DNA from: Paraburkholderia fynbosensis | GTDB taxonomy: Bacteria > Pseudomonadota > Gammaproteobacteria > Burkholderiales > Burkholderiaceae | Length of the DNA stretch: 64,000 nucleotides | Assembly (NCBI RefSeq): GCF_902859935.1 | Contig: NZ_CADIKI010000021.1 | Span: 1 to 64,000 of the forward strand | Reading direction: 5' to 3' | In this document: positions 1 through 8,747 of the stretch, piece by piece | Position numbering within the stretch: position 1 is the stretch's first letter | Layout of the letters: each line of letters starts with the position of its first letter | Translations under genes and position numbers: made by a program | Notes under the pieces: generated by a model | What the model was told of the DNA's origin: nothing | Database searches by the model: none | Seen by the model: only the letters and a program-made list of their open reading frames with translations

Positions 1-270
1 AACGGGGATCGTTGCCTCGTTCAAGTTTGCCGCTTCGCCGATCACCACAACTCGAAAACGTGCCGCGGACTTCAGCGCTTCGAGCCAAAACAAGACTTTT
101 TCAACACAATCAGAAGGCGAGCCGACGTTCGCAGAGTCGGCACGAAGGGCCCTTATTGGCCGAACGCGGGCCTACGGCGAACGCACCAAATCGACCCATA
201 CCGGACACCTATTACTCTAGCTTTAAGGTCGGGAGTTATATGGAAGGCCGACTCGCCATCATCACTATGG
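1..270. other. Left edge of window, no gene recognised
   Basis: About 270 bp containing only a short plus-strand frame with no family match. It probably continues the accessory island leftwards. Confidence 0.3.
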
Positions 271-825
271 TCATTTCCCTCTTGCATCCGACATCTGATC
301 AATCGGCAGTTGAAATCGAAATTTCGCGTGATTAGACATACCCAGCGTGGGATTGTCGGGAAGTAAGACTATATACGTCTCTCGCGACACGGATGATTGG
401 ATAGCGTCGCTTTTATGTTCCGCTGCCTCCGCAAACGACCCTTTGATCGCGAGTATAATCAACAGGCCAATGATCAGCAGATAAAATGGGCAAACCGCAA
501 TCGCCCACATTGTTCCGAAGGTCGATGTGAAGCTGTTTTTCAAGACACTTGTGTCCATGCTGAACGTAACTGGAGGATTGGCCGTGGAGGCGATTTCGTA
601 CAGTTTTCTGTAAAGTCTTTCGTGCCTAAGGTAATATGCATCTAGCCACCAGAAAAGCAAAACCGGCACGATCGCAATATAAAATCCAGATTTCGCGTCG
701 GACGTAACGGCAATAATGGCCGCGACTAGAGCCACTGACCAGCCTTTCACGATAAAAACGTTCCCAGCCATTCGATTTATGGCGCCTTGAATAAACCCTA
801 GGTAAGCGATCTTCGCCTCTTCCAT
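271..825 (-). CDS. Two-TM membrane protein paired with a TIR-like gene
   Basis: This 184-aa protein has two hydrophobic hairpins, at about residues 25-62 (two adjacent segments ending in FWWLDAYYLRHERLYR) and about 105-130. The shape, FIQG-INRMA then KGW, two closely spaced helices, WLDAYYL and a charged tail, resembles small S-2TM/SLATT-like membrane proteins that are known as effectors or partners in nucleotide-linked immunity operons. That assignment is by pattern only. The gene starts 2 bp after the TIR-like gene ends on the same strand, so the two are probably co-transcribed. Inferred role: membrane partner or effector of the TIR-like protein. The function is not established and no homology search was run. 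Confidence 0.75.
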   Translation of the reverse strand: MEEAKIAYLGFIQGAINRMAGNVFIVKGWSVALVAAIIAVTSDAKSGFYIAIVPVLLFWWLDAYYLRHERLYRKLYEIASTANPPVTFSMDTSVLKNSFTSTFGTMWAIAVCPFYLLIIGLLIILAIKGSFAEAAEHKSDAIQSSVSRETYIVLLPDNPTLGMSNHAKFRFQLPIDQMSDARGK

Positions 826-827
826 AA

Positions 828-1595
828 TTAATTCAACTCATAGAGTTTGTCGAGTGCTTGCGCGCTCTTTGCATTGGTTGATTTGCTCCAACCACTGAGA
901 TCGTCGGCACTCAGGGGACTAAGGTGGCTTAAGTCGACGTCATATGCAACATCAACCGAGTCAAAGGTGTATGACTCGTTGGCTGCCTTCACGAGGCGTC
1001 TTCCTCGATGCTCGTCCTTAGTCCTCTTTCGAATCAAGCCTGTCATTGCAATTTCCGAATATATCCAAGGGGACATAGTGAAACCGGAATTTCCAATATT
1101 GTCATTCAGCGTAATGGATTTTGGCGTATTAATGAAAAACACGCACTCACACGAATCTAGCATTTTTGCTAACGCAATAGTCAGCATCATATGGACATGA
1201 CTAGTTGTCTGATTTCTCTTCTGGTAACTATATATACCAGTTTTCTTGTCTTGACAGTACTGGTCATCGATCATCTTAAGTAGCGTCTCGGAGTATCCCC
1301 AAACGGTTGAATCAATGAACGAAGTCAATCCAAATTTATTTTTTAGCCAGCCTGCAAGCTGAATAACCAGCCGCTCATCCTGATGTGAATGCGACAGAAA
1401 AATGTCAGCCTTTACTTCCGGAAACCATTTTGCGCTGATCTTACTGGCGACCAGATGACCTTTTGAATCCTTAAAAGAATCGATCTTATTCTCGATTGCC
1501 GTCCGATCCGCATCGAAAATCAATTGGCCTATTTTTTGGTATTCTTCGGCCGCTGTTGGAAAGTGAAAATTTGAAACATTGAATCCCCGATACAT
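828..1595 (-). CDS. TIR-like domain protein, probable anti-phage component
   Basis: This is a 255-aa protein. Residues about 60-200 look like a TIR-like fold: the strand ADIFLSHSHQDE opens the domain, followed by a FGLTSFIDS segment, a core helix near MLTIALAKMLDSCECVFFINT, and SPWIYSEI, which matches the region where TIR NADases keep their catalytic Glu. TIR proteins in bacterial defence make or consume NAD-derived signals. The ATG is preceded by an AGGAAG ribosome-binding site. The downstream gene follows after 2 bp and encodes a membrane protein, so a two-gene unit is likely. Base composition is clearly AT-richer than the core genome, a sign of transfer. It could instead be a TIR-like domain without enzyme activity. 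Confidence 0.75.
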   Translation of the reverse strand: MYRGFNVSNFHFPTAAEEYQKIGQLIFDADRTAIENKIDSFKDSKGHLVASKISAKWFPEVKADIFLSHSHQDERLVIQLAGWLKNKFGLTSFIDSTVWGYSETLLKMIDDQYCQDKKTGIYSYQKRNQTTSHVHMMLTIALAKMLDSCECVFFINTPKSITLNDNIGNSGFTMSPWIYSEIAMTGLIRKRTKDEHRGRRLVKAANESYTFDSVDVAYDVDLSHLSPLSADDLSGWSKSTNAKSAQALDKLYELN

Positions 1596-1815
1596 AGATC
1601 TTCCTTTTTATATCCTAAGAACTCAACACGTGCGAAGAGCTCGTAGTTGTTCAGATTTGGTCGATGTCCGCATGCATTTTAGGAGAGACAGCGAAACAGG
1701 TGCGGATTATATAACGACAGCAAGGCACCGGGCGTCGTTAATGCCAGCCGCCTGATTCATTTCGATGCAGCACCCAACGCGAACGCTTTTGTTTTGCAAG
1801 CGAATGTCTCTTCAT

Positions 1816-3504
1816 GGCCGAGGCCGTGCAAAAACGCGAGTGATCACCTAGACTTAATGAACCCGTTTCGATGAGAGGCGACGATGGGGCGTTATGTCGA
1901 AGGTGAAGACCGCAAGCAGGTTACTCTGCTTCCAGAATGTCTTGAGGATTTCATCACAGAGGACAATCCAGTCAGAATCATCGACGCGTTCGTAGAAGAG
2001 CTCGAACTGGCCTCGCTCGGGTTTGAAGGCACCACACCGGCTATCACGGGTCGGCCGTCTTACCACCCAGCGGTATTACTCAAGATCTATATCTACGGCT
2101 ATCTCAATCGAGTGCAGTCAAGCCGGCGACTTGAACGTGAGTGTCAGCGCAATGTTGAAGTCATGTGGTTGACTGGCCGACTCGCGCCCGACTTCAAGAC
2201 CATCGCGGAGTTCCGCAGAAGCAACGGCGAAGGCATACGCAATGTATGTCGGCGATTTGTGACGTTGTGCCGGGATCTGAAGCTGTTCACGCAGGCTATC
2301 GTCGCCATCGACAGCAGCAAATTCAAGGCAGTTAACAGCCGCGACCGGAACTTCACGCCGAACAAGATCGAAAGACGCCAGCAGCAAATCGAGCAAAGCA
2401 TTCAGCGTTACCTTGATGCGCTCGAAACCGCGGACCGGACGCAACCGGGCGAAGTCGAAGCGAAGACGAAGCGGTTACGAGAGAAGATAGACACACTCCG
2501 CGAACAGATGCGTGATCTGAAGAGAGCAGGAGAACTGCTCAAGGATTTGCCGGAAAAGCAGGTCTCGCTAACCGATCCCGACTCACGTTCGATGATTTCG
2601 CAAGCCAAGGGAACGGGAGTCGTCGGCTATAACGTGCAGGTTGCTGTCGACGCCAAACATCATCTCATCGTCACCCACGAAGTCACGAACGTTGGCAGTG
2701 ACCGTTCACAATTGAGCAAGATGGCAAAGGCTGCACGTGATGCCATGGGGAAGAGAAAAGTCAAAGCGCTCGCCGACCGCGGTTACTTCAATGCTCCCGA
2801 AATCAAGGCGTGCGATGAGGCGGGCATCGCCGCGTTGGTGCCCAAATCACTAACCTCGGGCGCGAAGGCTGACGGACGATTCGATCGTGGCGATTTCATC
2901 TACCTCGCCACAGACGATCAGTACCAATGCCCAGCGGGGCAACGGGCGATTTACCGGTATAGCTCCGTCGAGCGCGGTGAGCTGACGCTGCGTACATACT
3001 GGAGCAGCGCCTGCCCACGTTGCCCGATTAAACACCAGTGCACGCCGGCCGATTATCGGCGCATCCGTCGCTGGGAGCATGAAGATGTGCTTGAAGCGAT
3101 GCAGCGCCGTCTGGATCGTCAGCCAAATGCAATGACCGTGCGTCGCCGTACTGTCGAGCACGTGTTCGGTACCCTGAAGCACTGGATGGGTTCGACGCAC
3201 TTCCAGACACGCACTATCAGTCGTGTTGCGACTGAAATGAGCTTGCACGTGTTGGCATACAACTTCAAGCGTGTCATCAGGATCCTCGGGTTCGAAAAGG
3301 CGATGCGTGCCATGAGGCTGGCAGGCGCGTGAACCCAGGTGAGCAGAATGGTGACCGCGCGCGACGATCGATCTAACCTTGGCGTGACGAGCGCTTTTGC
3401 ACCCCGCAACGCTCGAACCGGTGCTTTGAAAAATGCGCGCAGGGGAAAGTCGCGCGCGCCCCTACTGAGGTGGGCGATGACCGCGTTTTTACACGGCCTC
3501 GGCC
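1816..3504 (+). mobile_element. IS1182-family insertion sequence with 23-bp terminal inverted repeats
   Basis: The left end at 1816-1838 begins GGCCGAGGCCGTGCAAAAAC. The reverse complement of 3482-3504 begins GGCCGAGGCCGTGTAAAAAC. The two 23-bp ends differ at one position. They bracket one transposase gene and define an element of about 1.69 kb, a normal size for the IS1182 family. No target-site duplication is obvious next to the ends. The element lies about 220 bp upstream of the TIR-like gene start. Confidence 0.8.
1884..3332 (+). CDS. IS1182-family DDE transposase
   Basis: This 482-aa transposase has the IS1182 layout. The N-terminal DUF772-like part (about residues 1-110) contains EDNPVRIIDAFV and the IYGYLNRVQSSRRLERECQRN segment. 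The catalytic core shows AIDSSKFKA (first Asp), GYNVQVAVDAKHHL, ALADRGYF (Asp) and RRRTVEHVFGTLKHWMG (Glu). A coiled segment of about 60 residues lies near 165-225. A cysteine group (CP-GQ..., CPRCPIKHQC) suggests a zinc-binding insert near 365-400. The frame is intact from ATG to stop, so the copy may be active. It moves its own element by cut-and-paste. Confidence 0.93.
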   Translation: MGRYVEGEDRKQVTLLPECLEDFITEDNPVRIIDAFVEELELASLGFEGTTPAITGRPSYHPAVLLKIYIYGYLNRVQSSRRLERECQRNVEVMWLTGRLAPDFKTIAEFRRSNGEGIRNVCRRFVTLCRDLKLFTQAIVAIDSSKFKAVNSRDRNFTPNKIERRQQQIEQSIQRYLDALETADRTQPGEVEAKTKRLREKIDTLREQMRDLKRAGELLKDLPEKQVSLTDPDSRSMISQAKGTGVVGYNVQVAVDAKHHLIVTHEVTNVGSDRSQLSKMAKAARDAMGKRKVKALADRGYFNAPEIKACDEAGIAALVPKSLTSGAKADGRFDRGDFIYLATDDQYQCPAGQRAIYRYSSVERGELTLRTYWSSACPRCPIKHQCTPADYRRIRRWEHEDVLEAMQRRLDRQPNAMTVRRRTVEHVFGTLKHWMGSTHFQTRTISRVATEMSLHVLAYNFKRVIRILGFEKAMRAMRLAGA

Positions 3505-3673
3505 GATTGGGTGAGCCCGCGAACGACCGCCAATTGGCGCTCCAGCTCGAACTACCTGAGTTTGCTAACTGACCGTTGCGGGGAAAGCTATCTGACCGGA
3601 GTGGGTCGAAAGCGGGCCAAGGGTCCAGCGGAGTGGGGCAGTACGGGCTGCCGTTGGCGTCCTGCCTGTCAGA

Positions 3674-3700
3674 GAAGACGCCCGGTCATCGGGTGTCTTC
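3674..3700 (+). terminator. Hairpin, possible terminator right of the IS
   Basis: An 11-bp stem, GAAGACGCCCG paired with CGGGTGTCTTC (one G-U type pair), is followed by TTTCCCC. The rest of 3505-3947 shows no recognisable gene. Confidence 0.4.
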
Positions 3701-3947
3701 TTTCCCCTACAAGTCGGAATTTTTTTTTCTTTATCTGCGGCAGCGCTTTTTCACTTACCGGGCGCAGTTTTCACTTTCCGTGTCACCCGACAACTGCGCA
3801 GGCGCGACCAAATAACCTCACGGTTGCGCGCAGTCCGATGGACATCCGGTTCATGTCGTCACAGTCACCTGGCATAACGCCTTTATCACGCGACTGTGGC
3901 CAGGCCGGGGCCGCTACACTCGGTGCATGCGACACTTCGGGGCAAAA

Positions 3948-4178
3948 ATGGACATTCGACCGCTGCACACTGAAGATGACTATCGGACGGCGCTGGCAGA
4001 AGTGTCGGCGCTGGTCGATCGAGACCCGGAACCCGGCACGCCGGAAGGCGACAGGCTAGGAATAACGAGCGTCCTCGTGGAGGGCCACTCCGGCACTCTC
4101 ACGAACGAAGAACGGCTCGCGTTCCTCGCTGGGTGGCGAGCAAAAAATCTCGGCGCTAACCCATGCTGCTCTTTCTAG
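3948..4178 (+). pseudogene. Truncated HigA-type antitoxin N-terminus fused to another frame
   Basis: The first ~35 residues from ATG 3948 (MDIRPLHTEDDYRTALAEVS, then ALVD, PEPGTPEGDRL) match the conserved N-terminus of HigA-like antitoxins. After SVLVE the sequence departs from that family, and the helix-turn-helix half is missing. The remaining ~30 residues (LTNEERLAFLAGWRAKNLG) run into the start of the exoribonuclease gene and overlap it by 16 bp. The best reading is a deletion junction joining a higA 5' end to the 3' part of a small gene that preceded the exonuclease. No toxin gene (HigB-like) is next to it. An upstream in-frame ATG at 3927 exists but is not part of the family match. Confidence 0.6.
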
Positions 4179-4651
4179 ACACCGAATACACCGGCTTGGG
4201 TCAACGACCGCCGAAACTCGTCAGCCTCGCCCTCGTGGCTGAGGACGGCTCGCGCGAGTTCTATGTCGAGCTGGCCGACACATGGGCGATCGATGACTGT
4301 ACGGCATTCGTGCAGCGGGAAGTGCTGCCGTTGCTCGACAAACCCGGCACGACACGCGCCGAGGCACGCGCAACGCTTCGCAGCTGGCTTGCCGCTTCGC
4401 CGCGCACCGTGCAGGCCGCATGCGACTCGGAAACCGATTTTCGATTCTTGGTCGACCTGCTTGGCCCCGATCGCCCTGCGAACCTCGCCGATCGATACTA
4501 CGACTTACGCCCCCTAATCGATACGACAGTCTATGACCGCGCAGTGCAGGATTACTACCGCAAGGACCGTCGCGTGCATCACGCGCTCGCTGACGCAAGA
4601 GCCTACCGGTATGGCTGGCTGGCGTGGATCGACGCACACAAGGGAGCCTGA
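4163..4651 (+). CDS. DEDDh-type 3'-5' exoribonuclease
   Basis: This is a 162-aa protein. Exo I is LFLDTEYTG with D6 and E8. The middle Asp is probably D88 or D92 in ACDSETDFRFL. Exo III is HHALADARAYR with H139/H140 and D144. This is the DEDDh set, and the size fits the small Rv2179c-like 3'-5' exoribonuclease group of the RNase H-like superfamily. It should trim 3' ends of RNA or single strands using two metal ions. Its start overlaps the preceding frame by 16 bp, suggesting translational coupling. It lies in the accessory island, so a defence or element-maintenance role is possible but unproven. Confidence 0.75.
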   Translation: MLLFLDTEYTGLGQRPPKLVSLALVAEDGSREFYVELADTWAIDDCTAFVQREVLPLLDKPGTTRAEARATLRSWLAASPRTVQAACDSETDFRFLVDLLGPDRPANLADRYYDLRPLIDTTVYDRAVQDYYRKDRRVHHALADARAYRYGWLAWIDAHKGA

Positions 4652-5294
4652 ATTGAACCTACCGCCGGAACCAGCCGCATCGGAAAGTACTGCACCGCAC
4701 CGGTCGGCAGCGCGCGCGGCACCCTCGCCCGTTGCCCATCCTTTTCGTGAAGGAATGGACGATCGCGGAGCACCGCCTGCGCGACCAGATAACCTCGCGA
4801 CGTACGCCCGTATGAAGACGTCTCGAAGTTGCGCGCGACCTCGGTTGCGGAAACCTCGCCGCCGATCGTCGCGCTGTGGCAATCCGACTCATGACTACGT
4901 ACAACGTCATTTCTATGACGTGCAGCCGCTCAAATCTGACATAAGCGCTATTATGCCAAGTTGAATTTTGGCCCACGGAAACTCATTCAGCTTGCCGCAG
5001 CAGCCAGTGCCGGACTTCAAATCGCGCTGAGCGCCGACTTGGGAAGGCGAGTTCTTTGCCCGATCTGAATCCGCCTGAAGCAGAGTAAACTTAAGCCCGA
5101 TACAGGCATCACGAGGGGCAATTGCACCGAAGGCTTTGAAAAAGCTCACAAGCAACGAGCTAACAAGATTCATTTCTCGCGAACGCTCGACAAGTGAGCC
5201 GTACCTATTAAAGTTTATTAAAGGGCGCTGTGCGGCTCTCAGACGTACGCCGGTTGCGCTCCTTAACGCGGACCACGACTGCTCGGCATGAAAG
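4652..5294. other. Gene-poor stretch between exonuclease and NACHT genes
   Basis: About 640 bp with only short, unconvincing frames on either strand. I see no promoter, repeat or RNA that I can support. The sequence may be decayed mobile DNA. Confidence 0.4.
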
Positions 5295-8200
5295 TCACGC
5301 ACTTTTTTTTCGAACTCTTCCGGGCGATCGAGGAGGGATTGTGTCGAGCCAACCCGCGGCAACCAAGGCGTCACTAATGGGTGTTCCTCGTTCTGCCATG
5401 TGTGCCAGAAATCGATCCTCCGCGCCCGCGGTCCGATACGCCACGTCCCGCGCAGCTAATGCCAGCTGTATCGGAGCATAATTTACGAATGAAGCATTTT
5501 TAGAAAGCATATCGAAAGGCGAATGTTCCGGACGGTCATAACCGCGGTTATTCCAAATCCAAATATCAAAGGTTAACAACCAAGCAACAAGATCAAGATC
5601 TTGTTCACTCGCCTCACCTGTATGGACGACCTTTTCCAGCCGAGTCCACTCCTCTAACTGAAGATAGCGTGCGAACGTCAGCGGTACTTTCGCAACCAGC
5701 GAAGCCCGAAGAGCCTCGCTCCAGAGCACGTTCGATTTGAGGCCGGCACACGCAAAAACTGCTTCCATGAGATAGACGGAAAACACATCAGATGCGCAAA
5801 CCATTCGCCAAAAAACGTCGGGGGATGAATCCATTTTCTCGCGGAAAGCGCTGCGAATAATTGGCAGCTCCGAGCGGTCGATTTTCTTGCGCGCTTCACT
5901 GGTCGCCTTGCGCCAAGTATTTGGAATTTTCATCATGTCTGCACGCCGCGTCCAAACGAACGCGCGTCGCACACCTGCCGCCTCACTATCGGAACGTGCA
6001 TGTTTCACGCTTTTGGAGTACAAGCGAGAGAAAAATGCGGCCTCAAATATCCGACCACCTTCTTCATTTTGTTGAATTTCCTGCTTAGGGGTGCGGGGGC
6101 GACCCGGAACAAACGAGTTGCGCAAAGCACGATAAATCGTGGGATTAATATTATCCAAAAACGGAAGTGCAATTGATACGATATTTCGACCATTATCCCG
6201 ATGCGGTCCTGCGGCGCCACTGGCGAGCACGCCAAACTCGCGATCAAATAAACGGCGCGCTGCGGTTTCCGGCTTCAAAATCAACGACATCGAAAAAAGC
6301 ATCACTCCGGCAAGGTTCGTGTCTGGGCTTTCGAAAGCCAAGACCATGCTCGCCACAAAGAGAGCTTCTGCAAATTCTGGATTCAACGATGGAATGGGCG
6401 GGTCAAATATTATTCCCTTCAATAATGCAATCGAAGAATTCGCGCCTCGGCCGGACTCACTAATTTTTAACTTCTGCTCGTCCGAGAGCTGCGGCAACTC
6501 CATGCCTGCGCGGATCAATACCGCATCCAGTCTGCGTCGAACGCTTACGGATTCATAGAATTCGTCATGAATTTGAACGGCGAGTGCTTTGTTCTCAACA
6601 TTTTTGTCAATCCAAGCGCGCAGCGCCCCTTCTATCGCCCTCACATCATTAGACTCGTTACATGTCAACAAACATTCAAATGCCTGCAGTAAAATATCTG
6701 CGGAAAATTCCTCTGCGGGTTCGATTGCATCCTTCAATAGGCCGATAAGCAGCAAAACAGCGTCTCGGCTGAGATGCTTCTTATTGCCGTCAACTAATTT
6801 TTGTACAAAAAAGCTTTGTCCTTGTATAGACTTTAAGCTCGCCACCAGTAGGCGAACGACTTCGCGCCATCGAGGATGCTGCAATTCGCCACCAAGTTCA
6901 TCCCAAATTGATTGCGCCCCTTTCACTTCTCCGAACGCCGAAAGGTGTGTGGCACACAAGTACTCTTGGAACGTCAAATGAATGAAACTATAGAGCCCGT
7001 CTCCAGCTTCGATAAGTAATCCCGCGGCGTTTTTTATGAACCCAAGAAAAATCTCGGCCTGATCCTCTGCTGGATCATCGGTCTCTTTTGGACGTTCGCG
7101 TTCGTTTATGTAATCAGTAAGAAACGCTAGGAGATCATTGTGCGAAACAACCGAGCGCCCCTGAGCGCCAAGACTCCGTTTTTGCATCCAATATGCGATG
7201 GCCTCTATTCGCAAACGATTTCTGCGTTCGACGCGCCCCTTTACCGCCTCCTCATCTCGCCGTTTAGCCTTATACCACGTGTTTAATAATGTTTCTGTGC
7301 ATTTCTGATACAGAATGACTCGCTGATCTGGTAAAACGGCATCAATTCTATGGACTAGCGTGACAATAGTCAGTAATAGGGGATTTCGCGCGAGATCACG
7401 AATGGATTCACTGTCCGTATGCTTTATGACACGAATCAGGTCAGCAGCGTTTCTTTTGCTTTCAACGTCATCCTCAATTCTAGCCGCGTACCAATCCAAA
7501 ATGAACTTCTCAATCTCTGCCGGGCGAAGTTTTGCGACTCGATAGTGCCCATACGTTTCATCAAAGCGGATCTCTGCCTCGTATCCTACAAGCCGAGAGC
7601 TTACTATTATGGTGTTGCCTGGATAACTAGTCGAAAATGATTCGATCCGCTTTCGAACCACCGATTTATACCTGGTGCCGGGAAGCTCATCCAAACCGTC
7701 AAACAAAATGACGGCTTGCCCGCTCTCCAAATAGAATTCGTAAAATGAAATATCTAGCGCCGGAATGCTAAAATCGGCCCTTGCAACATCCAAAACATAC
7801 TCCAGAAGCGAGAGGTTTGCGTTCGATTTCAATTCGTCAGCGTAACGGCGTAACGTCACCACAATCGTAAGTCGATTATCGTTGACTTTCCCGCAGCGCG
7901 TTTGCAGTGACTCGGCAATTCCGACCAATGCCAAAAATGCCAGTAGCGTGGATTTTCCCGATCCCGGGTCACCCAGTATTATACTTCTTGCACCCGGAGC
8001 AAGCAGCGTAACGGGGTCAACGCGAGGCGTGTCGTCAACCTCCTCTGGCGAGCGTTCGGGAAGAACCGAAAGTGGAATGTATATATTTTCTAACGGGACA
8101 CGTCTTGATGTCTCGTCCTTGTACACAGACATACCGACAAACTCGATACGTCCATATCGGTTTTTCATTTGTTGATTATATAACGTCCGGATCTCTTGTA

Positions 8201-8747
8201 TGGTTTTACGCCGCGTCATTCCGTCAACCACCAATTCAGGGTAGTAAAAAAGACTGAGATGCGGCGCCTGCATAAATAGGGATACGAGCTTAGAATGGCC
8301 GATATGTTCTATTTCGAATTTTTCCTTGAATTTTTCTCTTAGACTTTCGAACCAGTCCACATCGCCGCCACCTTCCCGTCGGCCCGAATTTGTAAAATCA
8401 TTGGGTGTGACAAGAACCCATTTTTGTAGTTTGAGTCGTTTTGCCCTCTTTGTGGCATTTGTCAAAGATGAAGCTATCTCCGCCCGATGATTATCAGACA
8501 ATGGAGATGGAAAATATTTATATTGATATCCAATGACTTCCTTGGACTTGCTCTTTCGAGAATAGCTGTCCAATCCTTCAAAATCCCCCGCGGCATCATC
8601 GAACAGCGAAAATTCCATGCCTAACTTTTTTGCTTCATTAAGTAAAAGGAGTCCGACGATTCGGCCGAATTCTTTCCCGCTCTCTGTCCCCAAGGGTAGG
8701 GTGCTTGTTAACGGCAATACAGCGGGTAGACGAGAGCTTTTAGGCAT
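5295..8747 (-). CDS. NACHT NTPase with PD-(D/E)XK-like N-terminal nuclease (defence protein)
   Basis: This is an 1150-aa STAND NTPase. Residues about 20-165 look like an Mrr/restriction-endonuclease-like fold: GKEFGRIVGLLL (E26), GDFEGLD (D60), then GYQYKYF (Q75-x-K77), the D...QxK pattern. The NACHT core follows. Walker A is GDPGSGKS at 259-266 and Walker B is VILFDGLDEL at 346-355, with the acidic DGLDE hallmark. A sensor-like SSRLVGYEAEI strand follows, then a winged-helix/helical region. The C-terminal ~550 residues are helix-rich and probably sense a ligand. Bacterial NACHT proteins of this design protect against phage; activation would release the nuclease. Codon use is AT-rich compared with core genes. 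Co-location with the TIR gene pair fits a defence island. Confidence 0.85.
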   Translation of the reverse strand: MPKSSRLPAVLPLTSTLPLGTESGKEFGRIVGLLLLNEAKKLGMEFSLFDDAAGDFEGLDSYSRKSKSKEVIGYQYKYFPSPLSDNHRAEIASSLTNATKRAKRLKLQKWVLVTPNDFTNSGRREGGGDVDWFESLREKFKEKFEIEHIGHSKLVSLFMQAPHLSLFYYPELVVDGMTRRKTIQEIRTLYNQQMKNRYGRIEFVGMSVYKDETSRRVPLENIYIPLSVLPERSPEEVDDTPRVDPVTLLAPGARSIILGDPGSGKSTLLAFLALVGIAESLQTRCGKVNDNRLTIVVTLRRYADELKSNANLSLLEYVLDVARADFSIPALDISFYEFYLESGQAVILFDGLDELPGTRYKSVVRKRIESFSTSYPGNTIIVSSRLVGYEAEIRFDETYGHYRVAKLRPAEIEKFILDWYAARIEDDVESKRNAADLIRVIKHTDSESIRDLARNPLLLTIVTLVHRIDAVLPDQRVILYQKCTETLLNTWYKAKRRDEEAVKGRVERRNRLRIEAIAYWMQKRSLGAQGRSVVSHNDLLAFLTDYINERERPKETDDPAEDQAEIFLGFIKNAAGLLIEAGDGLYSFIHLTFQEYLCATHLSAFGEVKGAQSIWDELGGELQHPRWREVVRLLVASLKSIQGQSFFVQKLVDGNKKHLSRDAVLLLIGLLKDAIEPAEEFSADILLQAFECLLTCNESNDVRAIEGALRAWIDKNVENKALAVQIHDEFYESVSVRRRLDAVLIRAGMELPQLSDEQKLKISESGRGANSSIALLKGIIFDPPIPSLNPEFAEALFVASMVLAFESPDTNLAGVMLFSMSLILKPETAARRLFDREFGVLASGAAGPHRDNGRNIVSIALPFLDNINPTIYRALRNSFVPGRPRTPKQEIQQNEEGGRIFEAAFFSRLYSKSVKHARSDSEAAGVRRAFVWTRRADMMKIPNTWRKATSEARKKIDRSELPIIRSAFREKMDSSPDVFWRMVCASDVFSVYLMEAVFACAGLKSNVLWSEALRASLVAKVPLTFARYLQLEEWTRLEKVVHTGEASEQDLDLVAWLLTFDIWIWNNRGYDRPEHSPFDMLSKNASFVNYAPIQLALAARDVAYRTAGAEDRFLAHMAERGTPISDALVAAGWLDTIPPRSPGRVRKKSA

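Noticed and set aside
3339..3572. 77-codon plus-strand frame across the right end of the IS
   Set aside because: It spans the terminal inverted repeat and has no recognisable product.
4913..5374. 153-codon minus-strand frame overlapping the NACHT gene 3' end
   Set aside because: I considered it as a frameshifted continuation of the NACHT protein, but that protein ends naturally and this frame has no supporting motif.
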